Source: Pseudoxanthomonas taiwanensis (lineage in GTDB: Bacteria > Pseudomonadota > Gammaproteobacteria > Xanthomonadales > Xanthomonadaceae). Taken from it: a stretch of DNA of 39,985 nucleotides. The stretch is from the NCBI RefSeq assembly GCF_010093135.1, contig NZ_PDWK01000027.1:1-39985 (forward strand), read 5' to 3'. A program made the position numbers and the translations under genes. Below, in pieces: positions 1 through 6,577 of this stretch. The notes beneath the pieces were generated by a model. It was given only the letters and a program-made list of their open reading frames with translations, ran no database searches and was not told the DNA's origin. Position 1 is the stretch's first letter, and every line of letters starts with the position of its first letter.

Positions 1-120
1 GGAAGTCCGAAAGCGGGCTTGTTTCAGAGCGCGGGACGCGCTTGCGGAGCGCTTGAGCAGCGAGAAATCCGCGCTGCCGACCGAGTCGGGGGCTTCGCCG
101 GGTCGAATTTCAACAGGCTG

Positions 121-843
121 CTAGCGCGCGTCGTCCACCCGCGCGGCCGCCGCGTCGGCCTCGGCGGCCGGATCCCAGCCGCCTTCCTGCGGGGTTCCGT
201 CCGCCCGGTCGTCATTCACGGCCATCTGCCACTTGCGCCCCCTCTTCCCGCAGTCGTCGATGTCGGCCCGGGTGAGGGTGGCGTAGGGGCCGAACTCCGG
301 GATCGCCGCGGCCAGCGCCTGCTGCCGGGCCATCAGGTCCGGCAGGCGCGCGCACACCAGGCGCCCGGCCTGCTCCTCGATGCGGCTGCCCTCGGCCTTG
401 AGCCTGTGTTTGTACTGCTCGCGGTTGCCGGTGAGCATGGCCATCACCGCGCCGGTGGCCGCCTTCATGCCCAGGCGGGCGCCTTCCGCGCCCAGCGCCG
501 CGCCCTCGGCGGCCAGGTCCACCAGCTGTTCGCGGTAGGCCAGCAGCTGGCCGCGCTGGGTCTCGTCCAGCTCCACCGGCCTGCCTTCGATCAGCAGGTC
601 ACCCTGCGGGGTGATCTCCGCCTCGGGCAGGTCCTCGATCCGGCCCATCTGGACGGTCAGGCCCGACTTGCCGCCGATGCCGATGTTGCGGCGGGCCAGG
701 TTGTCGCGGGCCAGTTGCCAGGCCTTCTGCGAGGTCCGGCTGAGCCCGGCCGGCGCGCGGTCCGCGTCGGCCGGGGGATCGCTGCGGCCGCAGGCGGCCA
801 GGGGCAGCAGCAGGGCCAGGGCCAGCACATGCAATGCGCGCAT
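121..843 (-). CDS. DUF2884 (YggN)-like lipoprotein, distal paralogue
   Basis: Putative exported lipoprotein of 240 residues. The chosen ATG at 843 follows an AGGAGG ribosome site by 6 nt and opens a signal peptide ending in the lipobox LAAC-G near residue 19; the upstream in-frame extension has no signal and overlaps the previous gene. The core (about residues 60-190) matches the upstream paralogue: both have P-x-AEITPxGD-LIEG, a Q-R-x-LL-Y-R block and a final EFxPYATL segment before DDC. These motifs resemble the DUF2884/YggN family of unknown function, a recognition from memory. The C-terminus runs about 30 residues past the paralogue's end and is acidic and alanine-rich, ending at a TAG next to an odd intergenic sequence. 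Last gene of the operon, 16 bp after the paralogue. Confidence 0.75.
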   Translation of the reverse strand: MRALHVLALALLLPLAACGRSDPPADADRAPAGLSRTSQKAWQLARDNLARRNIGIGGKSGLTVQMGRIEDLPEAEITPQGDLLIEGRPVELDETQRGQLLAYREQLVDLAAEGAALGAEGARLGMKAATGAVMAMLTGNREQYKHRLKAEGSRIEEQAGRLVCARLPDLMARQQALAAAIPEFGPYATLTRADIDDCGKRGRKWQMAVNDDRADGTPQEGGWDPAAEADAAAARVDDAR

Positions 844-859
844 CGGATCCTCCTGTGGC

Positions 860-1516
860 TCAGCGCCGGGCGAACTGGCGACGTACCTCTTCCTCGCAGT
901 CGTCCACGTCCTCCGCCCGCAGGGTGGCATAGGGCCTGAACTCCGGCAGCGAGGCGGCCAGGCGGTCCTGGGTGTCCAGCAGCGCCGGCAGGCTGCGGCA
1001 CAGGCTTTCCAGGCCCGGCTGCAGGCTGGCCATCACGGTCTTCTCGATCTTGCGTTCCAGGCTGCCGGTCATCGCGCCGACCAGCAGGCTGAACATGTTG
1101 CGGTCCACCACCTCCAGCGCGGCCTGGGCCGAGACCTCGCCCAGCTCGATGCCGGCCAGGGCCAGCTGCACCACCTGGCTGCGGTAGTCGAGCAGCTGCC
1201 GGCGCTGGTCGGCATTGATGGCCACCGCCTCGCCCTCGATCAGGAAGTCGCCCTCCGGGGTGATCTCCGCCCGCGGCAGGTCGTTGCGGGCGCGCCTGTC
1301 CTGGCTGCCGAAGCGCAGGCTGCGGCCCACCTCCAGGTTGCCGGTTTCCAGCTCGGTGCGGGCCTTGGCCAGTTCGCGCTGCACTTCCTTGCGCGCCTCG
1401 GCCAGTTCGGAGGCCAGCACGCCGTCGTTGCCGGCCAGGGCGGGTGCCGCGTACGCCGCGGGCAGGAGGCCGGCCAGCAGCAGCGGCAGGAACCGGGGGG
1501 TGCTCTTGGATTTCAT
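860..1516 (-). CDS. DUF2884 (YggN)-like exported protein, proximal paralogue
   Basis: A 218-residue protein with an N-terminal signal peptide (residues 1-28, ending AAPALA) and no lipobox, so probably periplasmic rather than lipidated. After the signal comes a charged helical stretch (about 33-60), then the conserved P-RAEITPEGDFLIEGEAV block (about 80-100) and an alanine/leucine-rich helical core. The C-terminal EFRPYATL ... DDC is shared with the gene immediately downstream, so the two arose by tandem duplication. The start at 1516 lies 15 bp after the GIN-like gene stop, consistent with one transcript. Function is unknown; position in an ABC-transporter operon suggests an envelope-stress or surface role (inference). 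Confidence 0.75.
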   Translation of the reverse strand: MKSKSTPRFLPLLLAGLLPAAYAAPALAGNDGVLASELAEARKEVQRELAKARTELETGNLEVGRSLRFGSQDRRARNDLPRAEITPEGDFLIEGEAVAINADQRRQLLDYRSQVVQLALAGIELGEVSAQAALEVVDRNMFSLLVGAMTGSLERKIEKTVMASLQPGLESLCRSLPALLDTQDRLAASLPEFRPYATLRAEDVDDCEEEVRRQFARR

Positions 1517-1531
1517 GTTCGTCTCCCTGTG

Positions 1532-2365
1532 TCAGTTGCGCCGGGGCACGTCGACCGTGCCGCGGACACCCTGGTGGCGGACGTCGCCGCTGCCGACCGA
1601 GCCGACCGACAGGCCGGCCGCACCGTTGACGTCCACATCGCCCGAACCCACGCGGTCGATCCGGACCGCGCCGTCCACCCGGCGCAGGCGTGCATCGCCC
1701 GAGCCGATGGAACCGATCTGCACGTCGCCGCGCACGCCGTCCAGGACCAGGTCGCCCGAGCCGATGGGGCCGACCGAAACGGCGCCGGCGATTTCGCGCG
1801 CCTTGAGGTCGCCGGAGCCGATCGCCAGCACCCGCAGCGGGCCGGCGCCGTCGATCTTCACGTCGCCGGAGCCGAGCTTGACCGTGACCGGGCCGCGGAT
1901 GCGATGCAGCCCGACATCGCCCGAGCCCACGTCGGCGCTGGCCGAGGCGGCGCCTTCCAGGTAGGCGTCGCCGGAGCCGACCACCAGCTGCACCAGCCGG
2001 TCGGCGGGCACGGTGCCTTCCACCTCCAGCACCGCGTCGCGGCTGCCGAACAGGCCGATCAGGCCGGAGGCCGGCTCGCGCCACAGGCGCACCACCAGGG
2101 TGCCGTCGCGCTTCTCCTGGGTGACGCTCACGCCCGGCAGCCACTTGGCGTCGCGGGCGCAGGCGCGGCCGCGCAGCACGTGCTGCGCGGCGGCGGTGGC
2201 GCGCAGGCGCACGTCGAACTGGTTGGTCTCGAACCGGATCCGCTCCACGCCGTCCAGGTCCAGGGTCAGCTCGATGCGCTGGACGTTGGCGCCGGCGCAG
2301 GGATCGGCGGCGGCCACGGACAGCGGGGCCAGCAGCAGCAAGGGCAGGATCAGCAGGGTACGCAT
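1532..2365 (-). CDS. GIN/DUF4097-type beta-helix protein with eight GSGD repeats
   Basis: A 277-residue exported protein: signal peptide 1-20, a globular beta-rich N-terminal half containing Cys23 and Cys69, then eight regular repeats each opening with GSGD (Gly at 130, 147, 165, 183, 202, 221, 240, 258; period 17-19 residues). This repeat is typical of the GIN/DUF2807 and DUF4097 families, predicted to form right-handed beta-helices in which each repeat makes a rung. The protein ends directly after the eighth repeat without an anchor, so it is probably periplasmic or surface-exposed. It lies 15 bp after the permease stop. Such proteins often accompany YtrA-like regulators and ABC pairs; their biochemical role is not established. 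Confidence 0.8.
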   Translation of the reverse strand: MRTLLILPLLLLAPLSVAAADPCAGANVQRIELTLDLDGVERIRFETNQFDVRLRATAAAQHVLRGRACARDAKWLPGVSVTQEKRDGTLVVRLWREPASGLIGLFGSRDAVLEVEGTVPADRLVQLVVGSGDAYLEGAASASADVGSGDVGLHRIRGPVTVKLGSGDVKIDGAGPLRVLAIGSGDLKAREIAGAVSVGPIGSGDLVLDGVRGDVQIGSIGSGDARLRRVDGAVRIDRVGSGDVDVNGAAGLSVGSVGSGDVRHQGVRGTVDVPRRN

Positions 2366-2380
2366 GGGCTTCCTCCGGGA

Positions 2381-3367
2381 TCAGGCTTCGTCGCGCCAGC
2401 GGCGCAGCTGCACGGCTGCGGCCAGGAGGGCCGCGCCCACGGCGGCGCCGATCCAGATGTCGATGCCGCCGTACACCTCCAGGCCGTTGGCCTGGTCGAG
2501 CACGGCCAGCACCATCTCGCCCGGATCCCTGGCCTCGTCCAGACGGATGCCCAGGCCCTGCAGCGCCCAGCTGCCCGGGATCACGCTCATCAGGCCGCGG
2601 AACACCGCCACGTACCACAGCAGCCCATGGGGCACGCCCAGGCCGGTGACCAGGCCCAGCACGCTGACGATGGTGCAGGCCAGGATCGGCACCAGCACCG
2701 CCCACAGGAACGGCTTGCTGCGCACGAAGGCCGAGCAGAACATCAGCCAGCCCACCGTCGGCAGCGACCACAGCAGCTGCAGCGGCAGGGACGCCAGCAG
2801 GCGGCCGGTCACGGCGAAGGGATGGGCGTGGGTGATGATGGCCAGCGGGTGCGGCATGCCGCCGGCGGCCATGGCGACCATCGCCACCAGCCACAGCACC
2901 AGGCCGACCAGCAGGCCGATCGCCAGCGCCAGCAGCGGCGCCAGCAGCAGGGCCCAGGCGGCCTTGGAGAGCACGGTCTGCGCGTCGGACACCGGCATGG
3001 ACTTCCAGAACAGCGCGCTGCGGTCGCGGCGGTCGTCGTACAGGCTGCCCAGGGCGTAGAAGAACACCACGAAGGCCAGCACCATGGCGGTCACCGTGCA
3101 GCCGGCCAGCAGCAGGGCGTCACCGGCCGCGCCAACGCTGTTCATGTAGGAGGCGGTGTCGTCCACCTGGCGCAGCGCCGGGTCGGCGCCGCGAGTCTGG
3201 ACCACGCCCAGCACCGCCAGCAGCAGCGCGACCAGCACGCAGATGCCGCCGGTGATGGCCGGGGCCCAGAGGAAGCCGCCGCGGTTCTCCCAGTATTCGC
3301 GCCGGAGCAGCCAGTGGAAGGTCCGGAACCAGCGGTTGCCGGTCACGGGGGTGGCGATGGCATTCAT
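2381..3367 (-). CDS. ABC-2 type transporter permease
   Basis: Integral membrane partner of the adjacent ATPase, 328 residues. Likely membrane segments lie at about 34-56, 84-108, 136-168, 192-215, 218-242 and 298-316, separated by a polar DDRRDRSALFWKSMPVSD loop near 111-128 typical of ABC-2 permeases of the YtrC/NatB kind. The chosen ATG at 3367 overlaps the ATPase stop in an ATGA tetranucleotide (3364-3367), indicating translational coupling; a much longer open frame exists upstream but overlaps the ATPase gene throughout. The substrate cannot be read from sequence. The context (YtrA-type repressor, exported beta-helix proteins) points to export of an envelope-active or antimicrobial compound (inference). 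Confidence 0.85.
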   Translation of the reverse strand: MNAIATPVTGNRWFRTFHWLLRREYWENRGGFLWAPAITGGICVLVALLLAVLGVVQTRGADPALRQVDDTASYMNSVGAAGDALLLAGCTVTAMVLAFVVFFYALGSLYDDRRDRSALFWKSMPVSDAQTVLSKAAWALLLAPLLALAIGLLVGLVLWLVAMVAMAAGGMPHPLAIITHAHPFAVTGRLLASLPLQLLWSLPTVGWLMFCSAFVRSKPFLWAVLVPILACTIVSVLGLVTGLGVPHGLLWYVAVFRGLMSVIPGSWALQGLGIRLDEARDPGEMVLAVLDQANGLEVYGGIDIWIGAAVGAALLAAAVQLRRWRDEA

Positions 3368-4239
3368 GCGTAGGTTCCTTTCATGATGGCGACGAACAGG
3401 TCGGCCAGGCCGGGGGGGCGGACCTCGCCGAGGGCGGCGGCGCGTTCCGGCGCCAGCCCGTCGTACAGCAGCACGCTCTTGCCGAAGGGCAGGGCACGCT
3501 CGTCGATCGGACCCAGGGCACGGGCCTCCTCGAGGCGGTCGGCGCCGACCAGCACCTCGCTGAAGCGCTCGGCCAGGTGGTCCATGTCGGCCGAGAGCAC
3601 GATCCGGCCGTCGCGGATGAACAGCACGTCGGTGAGGATGTGTTCGATCTCCTCGACCTGGTGGGTGGTGACCAGGATGGTCTTCTGCTCGTCGAAGTAG
3701 TCCTCCAGCAGGCGCTGGTAGAACTGCTTGCGGTACAGGATGTCCAGGCCCAGGGTCGGCTCGTCCAGCACCAGCAGGCGGGCATCGATGGCCATCACCA
3801 GGGCCAGGTGCAGCTGCACGATCATGCCCTTGGACATCTCGCGCACCCGCAGCTTCGGGTGCAGCTGGGTGTTGGCCAGGAAGCGCTCGCACTTGGCACG
3901 GTCGAAGCGGGGATGCACGCCGGCGACGAAGTCGATCGCCTCGCGCACCCGCATCCAGCGCGGCAGCACCGCCACGTCGGCGATGAAGCACACCTGTCTC
4001 ATCAGTTCGTCGCGCTGGGTGCGCGGATCCATGCCCAGCACGCGCAGCTGGCCCTCGAACGGGGTCAGGCCAAGGATGGCCTTCAGTGCGGTGGTCTTGC
4101 CCGCGCCGTTGGGGCCGATCAGGCCGACGATGCGCCCGGCGCCGATGTCGAAGTCGGCACCGGCCACCGCGAGCTTGTGCTTGTAGGCCTTGCGCAGGCC
4201 ACGGGCGGACACCACGGTGTCGGTCGTGATCGCATTCAT
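3364..4239 (-). CDS. ABC transporter ATP-binding protein
   Basis: A 291-residue nucleotide-binding subunit. Walker A GPNGAGKTT is at 42-50, the signature is a divergent MSKGM at 135-139 (usually LSGGQ), Walker B LLVLDE at 155-160 is followed by the D-loop PTLGLD, and the switch histidine is His193 in TTHQVEE. Residues after about 215 form the C-terminal extension seen in ABC-2-partner ATPases. The start at 4239 overlaps the repressor stop by 4 bp (ATGA), and the 3' end overlaps the permease start in the same way, so repressor, ATPase and permease are translationally coupled. It should power the adjacent permease; direction and substrate are unknown. Confidence 0.92.
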   Translation of the reverse strand: MNAITTDTVVSARGLRKAYKHKLAVAGADFDIGAGRIVGLIGPNGAGKTTALKAILGLTPFEGQLRVLGMDPRTQRDELMRQVCFIADVAVLPRWMRVREAIDFVAGVHPRFDRAKCERFLANTQLHPKLRVREMSKGMIVQLHLALVMAIDARLLVLDEPTLGLDILYRKQFYQRLLEDYFDEQKTILVTTHQVEEIEHILTDVLFIRDGRIVLSADMDHLAERFSEVLVGADRLEEARALGPIDERALPFGKSVLLYDGLAPERAAALGEVRPPGLADLFVAIMKGTYA

Positions 4240-4601
4240 CGGTCGTTCCCCAGGGATGCCAGCAGTTCTTCGACGGAAAGGCCCAGGCGCTGGATGCGCT
4301 CCACCACCGCGGGCCATTCCTCCTTCAGGAAGCGCTCGCGCTCGGTGCTGCGCAGCTTCCTGGCGGCCTCCTCGGTGACGAACATGCCCAGGCCGCGCCG
4401 CTTCTCCACCAGGCCCTCGTCGGCCAGTTCCTGGTAGGCGCGGGAGACGGTGATCGGGTTGAGCTGGTACTCGGCCGCCACCTGCCGGACCGAGGGCAAG
4501 GCCTCACCCGGCTTGAGCAGGCCGTCCAGCATCATCGCGATCACGCGCTCCTTCAGCTGGCGGTAGATTGGAGCGCCGTCGCTCCATTGGATGTCGCTCA
4601 T
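4236..4601 (-). CDS. GntR-family repressor, YtrA subfamily
   Basis: A short (121-residue) transcription factor: an N-terminal winged helix-turn-helix (about residues 10-75, with PIYRQLKERV, LPSVRQVAAEYQLNPITVSRAYQEL and a GLVEKRRGLGMFV wing) and only a short helical tail. The lack of a ligand-binding domain defines the YtrA subfamily, which usually represses its own ABC-transporter operon. The start is the ATG at 4601, 4 nt after the small lipoprotein stop. A 22-bp palindrome overlapping the operon promoter (4884-4905) is the likely operator, giving negative autoregulation (inference from position and symmetry). Confidence 0.9.
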   Translation of the reverse strand: MSDIQWSDGAPIYRQLKERVIAMMLDGLLKPGEALPSVRQVAAEYQLNPITVSRAYQELADEGLVEKRRGLGMFVTEEAARKLRSTERERFLKEEWPAVVERIQRLGLSVEELLASLGNDR

Positions 4602-4605
4602 TGGG

Positions 4606-4860
4606 TCAACCCTGTGGGCGCAGTGACTGCGCGAAGGAAAAGTAGGGCATGGCGGTCGAGGCCCACACCCGCCGTGCCGGCCGCCGCGCTTCCTGCGCCT
4701 CCGCCGCCGGCCGGGCTTGCGTCGCCGCGGCCGCGTCGGGTCCATAATCGCCGGGGTGTGGCCGCCCGGCGGCCGGCAGGCAGCCGGCCAGGGCGGCCAG
4801 CGCCACGGCCGCGCCCGTCGCGACGAGCCAGGCTCGGCTTGCGGAGGGAATGCGCTTCAT
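4606..4860 (-). CDS. small putative lipoprotein, first gene of the YtrA operon
   Basis: An 84-residue product: a positively charged N-terminus (MKRIPSASR), a hydrophobic segment and the lipobox LAGC (Cys about residue 27), followed by a short alanine/proline-rich, low-complexity tail. The ATG at 4860 is preceded by AGGAAG. A longer in-frame start at 4896 would lie inside the promoter -10 and is rejected. I do not recognise the family. It is supported by codon composition, a plausible signal sequence, a ribosome site and its place between a good promoter and the repressor gene. It could be a lipid-anchored accessory or sensor for the transporter (inference). Confidence 0.6.
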   Translation of the reverse strand: MKRIPSASRAWLVATGAAVALAALAGCLPAAGRPHPGDYGPDAAAATQARPAAEAQEARRPARRVWASTAMPYFSFAQSLRPQG

Positions 4861-4883
4861 GGGCTTCCTGCTCTGGGCGACTG

Positions 4884-4905
4884 GTGTTGTATTCAACTAT
4901 AACAC
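4884..4905 (-). promoter_or_regulatory. palindromic operator, probable YtrA-type repressor site
   Basis: A 22-bp inverted repeat with outer half-sites GTGTT and AACAC; 8 of 11 symmetric base pairs match. It covers the -10 hexamer of the operon promoter, the ideal place for a repressor to block RNA polymerase. The GntR/YtrA-type gene is second in this operon. That this protein binds here is an inference. Confidence 0.65.
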
Positions 4906-4923
4906 CGAAACACGGAGCGTCAA
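4896..4923 (-). promoter_or_regulatory. sigma70-like promoter of the YtrA operon
   Basis: Read on the minus strand: -35 TTGACG (4923-4918), a 16-bp spacer, and -10 TATAGT (4901-4896). The predicted transcript starts near 4889, leaving a leader of about 30 nt before the lipoprotein ATG. It is one of the few AT-rich spots in this GC-rich DNA. Confidence 0.75.
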
Positions 4924-4980
4924 CCCCCTGTCCCACGCCAACGGCGATCCGTTCAGGACGCCCCGTCCGGAGATCCGGAA

Positions 4981-5544
4981 ATGAACCCCAAGTCCCTGAT
5001 TCTTTCGGTTTTCCTTGCCGGCGCCGCGGGTGCGGCGGCGGCCGCCGGCCCGGCCCTGCTGGACCTGGAGTACCGCCCGCTGGCCGGCCGGGAGAAGGTG
5101 AACCTGGCCGAACGCCACCACGGCCAGGTGCTGCTGGTGGTCAACACCGCCAGCAAGTGCGGCTACACGCCCCAGTACGAGGGGCTGGAGGCGCTGCACC
5201 AGCGCTACGCCGCGCGCGGCTTCGCGGTGCTCGGCTTCCCGTCCAACGACTTCCGTGGGCAGGAACCGGGCAGCGAGGAGGAGATCCAGCAGTTCTGCAC
5301 GCTCACCTACGGGGTGAAGTTCCCCATGTACGAGAAGGTGCGCGTCACCGGCGAAGAGGCCACGCCACTGTACCGGCGCCTGGCCGAGGCCACGGGGACC
5401 GCGCCGGGCTGGAACTTCCACAAGTATCTGGTCTCGCGCGACGGCCGGGTGGTCGGACAGTGGCCGAGCAAGGTCACGCCCGACGATCCGGAGCTGGTGG
5501 CCGCCATCGAGCGCGAGCTGCAGGCGCCGGTGCCGGCGCGCTGA
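4981..5544 (+). CDS. glutathione peroxidase family protein, exported
   Basis: A 187-residue thiol peroxidase that reduces hydroperoxides with glutathione or thioredoxin. The family tetrad is present: Cys60 in NTASKCGYTPQY, Gln94 in FPSNDFRGQEPG, Trp144 and Asn145 in WNFHKYLV. The peroxidatic residue is cysteine, not selenocysteine. An N-terminal hydrophobic, alanine-rich segment (residues 4-23) looks like a signal peptide, so the enzyme should act in the periplasm, unlike cytoplasmic BtuE. It is transcribed divergently from the YtrA operon, with 75 bp between the operator and its ATG. The next gene starts 80 bp downstream and may be co-transcribed. Confidence 0.93.
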   Translation: MNPKSLILSVFLAGAAGAAAAAGPALLDLEYRPLAGREKVNLAERHHGQVLLVVNTASKCGYTPQYEGLEALHQRYAARGFAVLGFPSNDFRGQEPGSEEEIQQFCTLTYGVKFPMYEKVRVTGEEATPLYRRLAEATGTAPGWNFHKYLVSRDGRVVGQWPSKVTPDDPELVAAIERELQAPVPAR

Positions 5545-5623
5545 CCGCAGCCGCCGGCCCATGCGACAATGCCGTGGTGCCGGCACCTGGCCGGTGTTTC
5601 GAACCAACCAACGGAACCTGAGA

Positions 5624-6556
5624 ATGAACAACCGCATGCGCGGCGCCCTGGCGTCGCTGGTGATCGGAGCGAGTCTGACGGCGGGCACCGCCCTGGCGCA
5701 GGACAAGGCGGTGCTGGCCACCGAAAAGGACAAGGTCAGCTACGCGATCGGCCTGGACGTGGCCCGTGCGTTCCAGCCGATCGCCCAGGACGTCGACGTG
5801 GCGGCCATGCAGCGCGCGGTGGCCAACGCCTTCGCCGGCGGCCAGCCGCTGCAGTCCGAGGAGGAGGCCATGGCCACCGACGCGGCCCTGCGCACCGCGC
5901 TGGCCGTGCGTTCCGGCCAGCGCGTGCCGGGCATGCCGCCGGGCGCCGAGCCGCCGGTGCCGGCCAAGGAGAAGGTGGGCCTGATGCTGGGCGACCGCGC
6001 GGTCGGCCCGTCGCTGGTGCCGCTGAAGGACGAGATCGACCTGGACGTGATGTTCCAGGCCGTGCGCACCGCGTTCGCCCAGGGCACGCCGCTGCTGACC
6101 GAGCAGGAGGCGGCCGCCACCCTGCAGGACTTCATGACCCGCAAGCGCCAGGCCGAGGCCGAGCGCAACCGCGCCGAGGGCGAGGCCTTCCTGGCCGAGA
6201 ACCGCAAGCAGAAGGGCGTGATCACCACCGCCTCCGGCCTGCAGTACATGGTGCTGCGCGAGGGCAGCGGCCCGCGTCCGGCGCCCACCGACACCGTGCG
6301 CGTCAACTACGAGGGCAGGCTGCTGGACGGCACCGTGTTCGACAGCTCCTACCAGCGCGGCCAGCCGGCCGAGTTTCCGCTGACCGCGGTGATCGCGGGC
6401 TGGACCGAGGGCGTGGCCCTGATGCCGGTCGGCGCCAAGTACCGCTTCTGGATCCCGTCGGACCTGGCCTACGGTGCCAACGGCGCGCCGGGCGGCAAGA
6501 TCGGCCCGAACGCCACCCTGACCTTCGACGTCGAGCTGCTGGGCATCGCCCCGTAA
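5624..6556 (+). CDS. Mip/FkpA-type FKBP peptidyl-prolyl isomerase with duplicated N-domain
   Basis: A 310-residue periplasmic prolyl isomerase/chaperone. The signal peptide (1-25) ends TALAQ. Two copies of the FKBP N-terminal dimerisation domain follow (about 35-98 and 117-180), each beginning K-x-KV with a V-x-AFAxGxPL-E-EA block; most family members have one. The C-terminal FKBP domain (about 200-310) has the usual VNYEGRLLDGTVFDSS, VIAGWTEGV and LAYG motifs lining the active site. The start at 5624 is chosen because it begins the signal peptide; the open frame reaches a little further upstream without one. UDP-glucose dehydrogenase follows after 21 bp with no terminator. Confidence 0.92.
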   Translation: MNNRMRGALASLVIGASLTAGTALAQDKAVLATEKDKVSYAIGLDVARAFQPIAQDVDVAAMQRAVANAFAGGQPLQSEEEAMATDAALRTALAVRSGQRVPGMPPGAEPPVPAKEKVGLMLGDRAVGPSLVPLKDEIDLDVMFQAVRTAFAQGTPLLTEQEAAATLQDFMTRKRQAEAERNRAEGEAFLAENRKQKGVITTASGLQYMVLREGSGPRPAPTDTVRVNYEGRLLDGTVFDSSYQRGQPAEFPLTAVIAGWTEGVALMPVGAKYRFWIPSDLAYGANGAPGGKIGPNATLTFDVELLGIAP

Positions 6557-6577
6557 GACGGCGGCCCTGGAGGCACG

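Noticed and set aside
1546-1984. Tandem DNA repeat array or CRISPR-like pattern in the GSGD region
   Set aside because: The periodicity is of protein repeats (51-57 bp) with diverged DNA between short GC-rich cores; there are no conserved direct repeats with unique spacers.
611-3373. A plus-strand open frame of about 920 codons across the YtrA operon
   Set aside because: Antisense shadow of several coupled genes with clear motifs on the minus strand.
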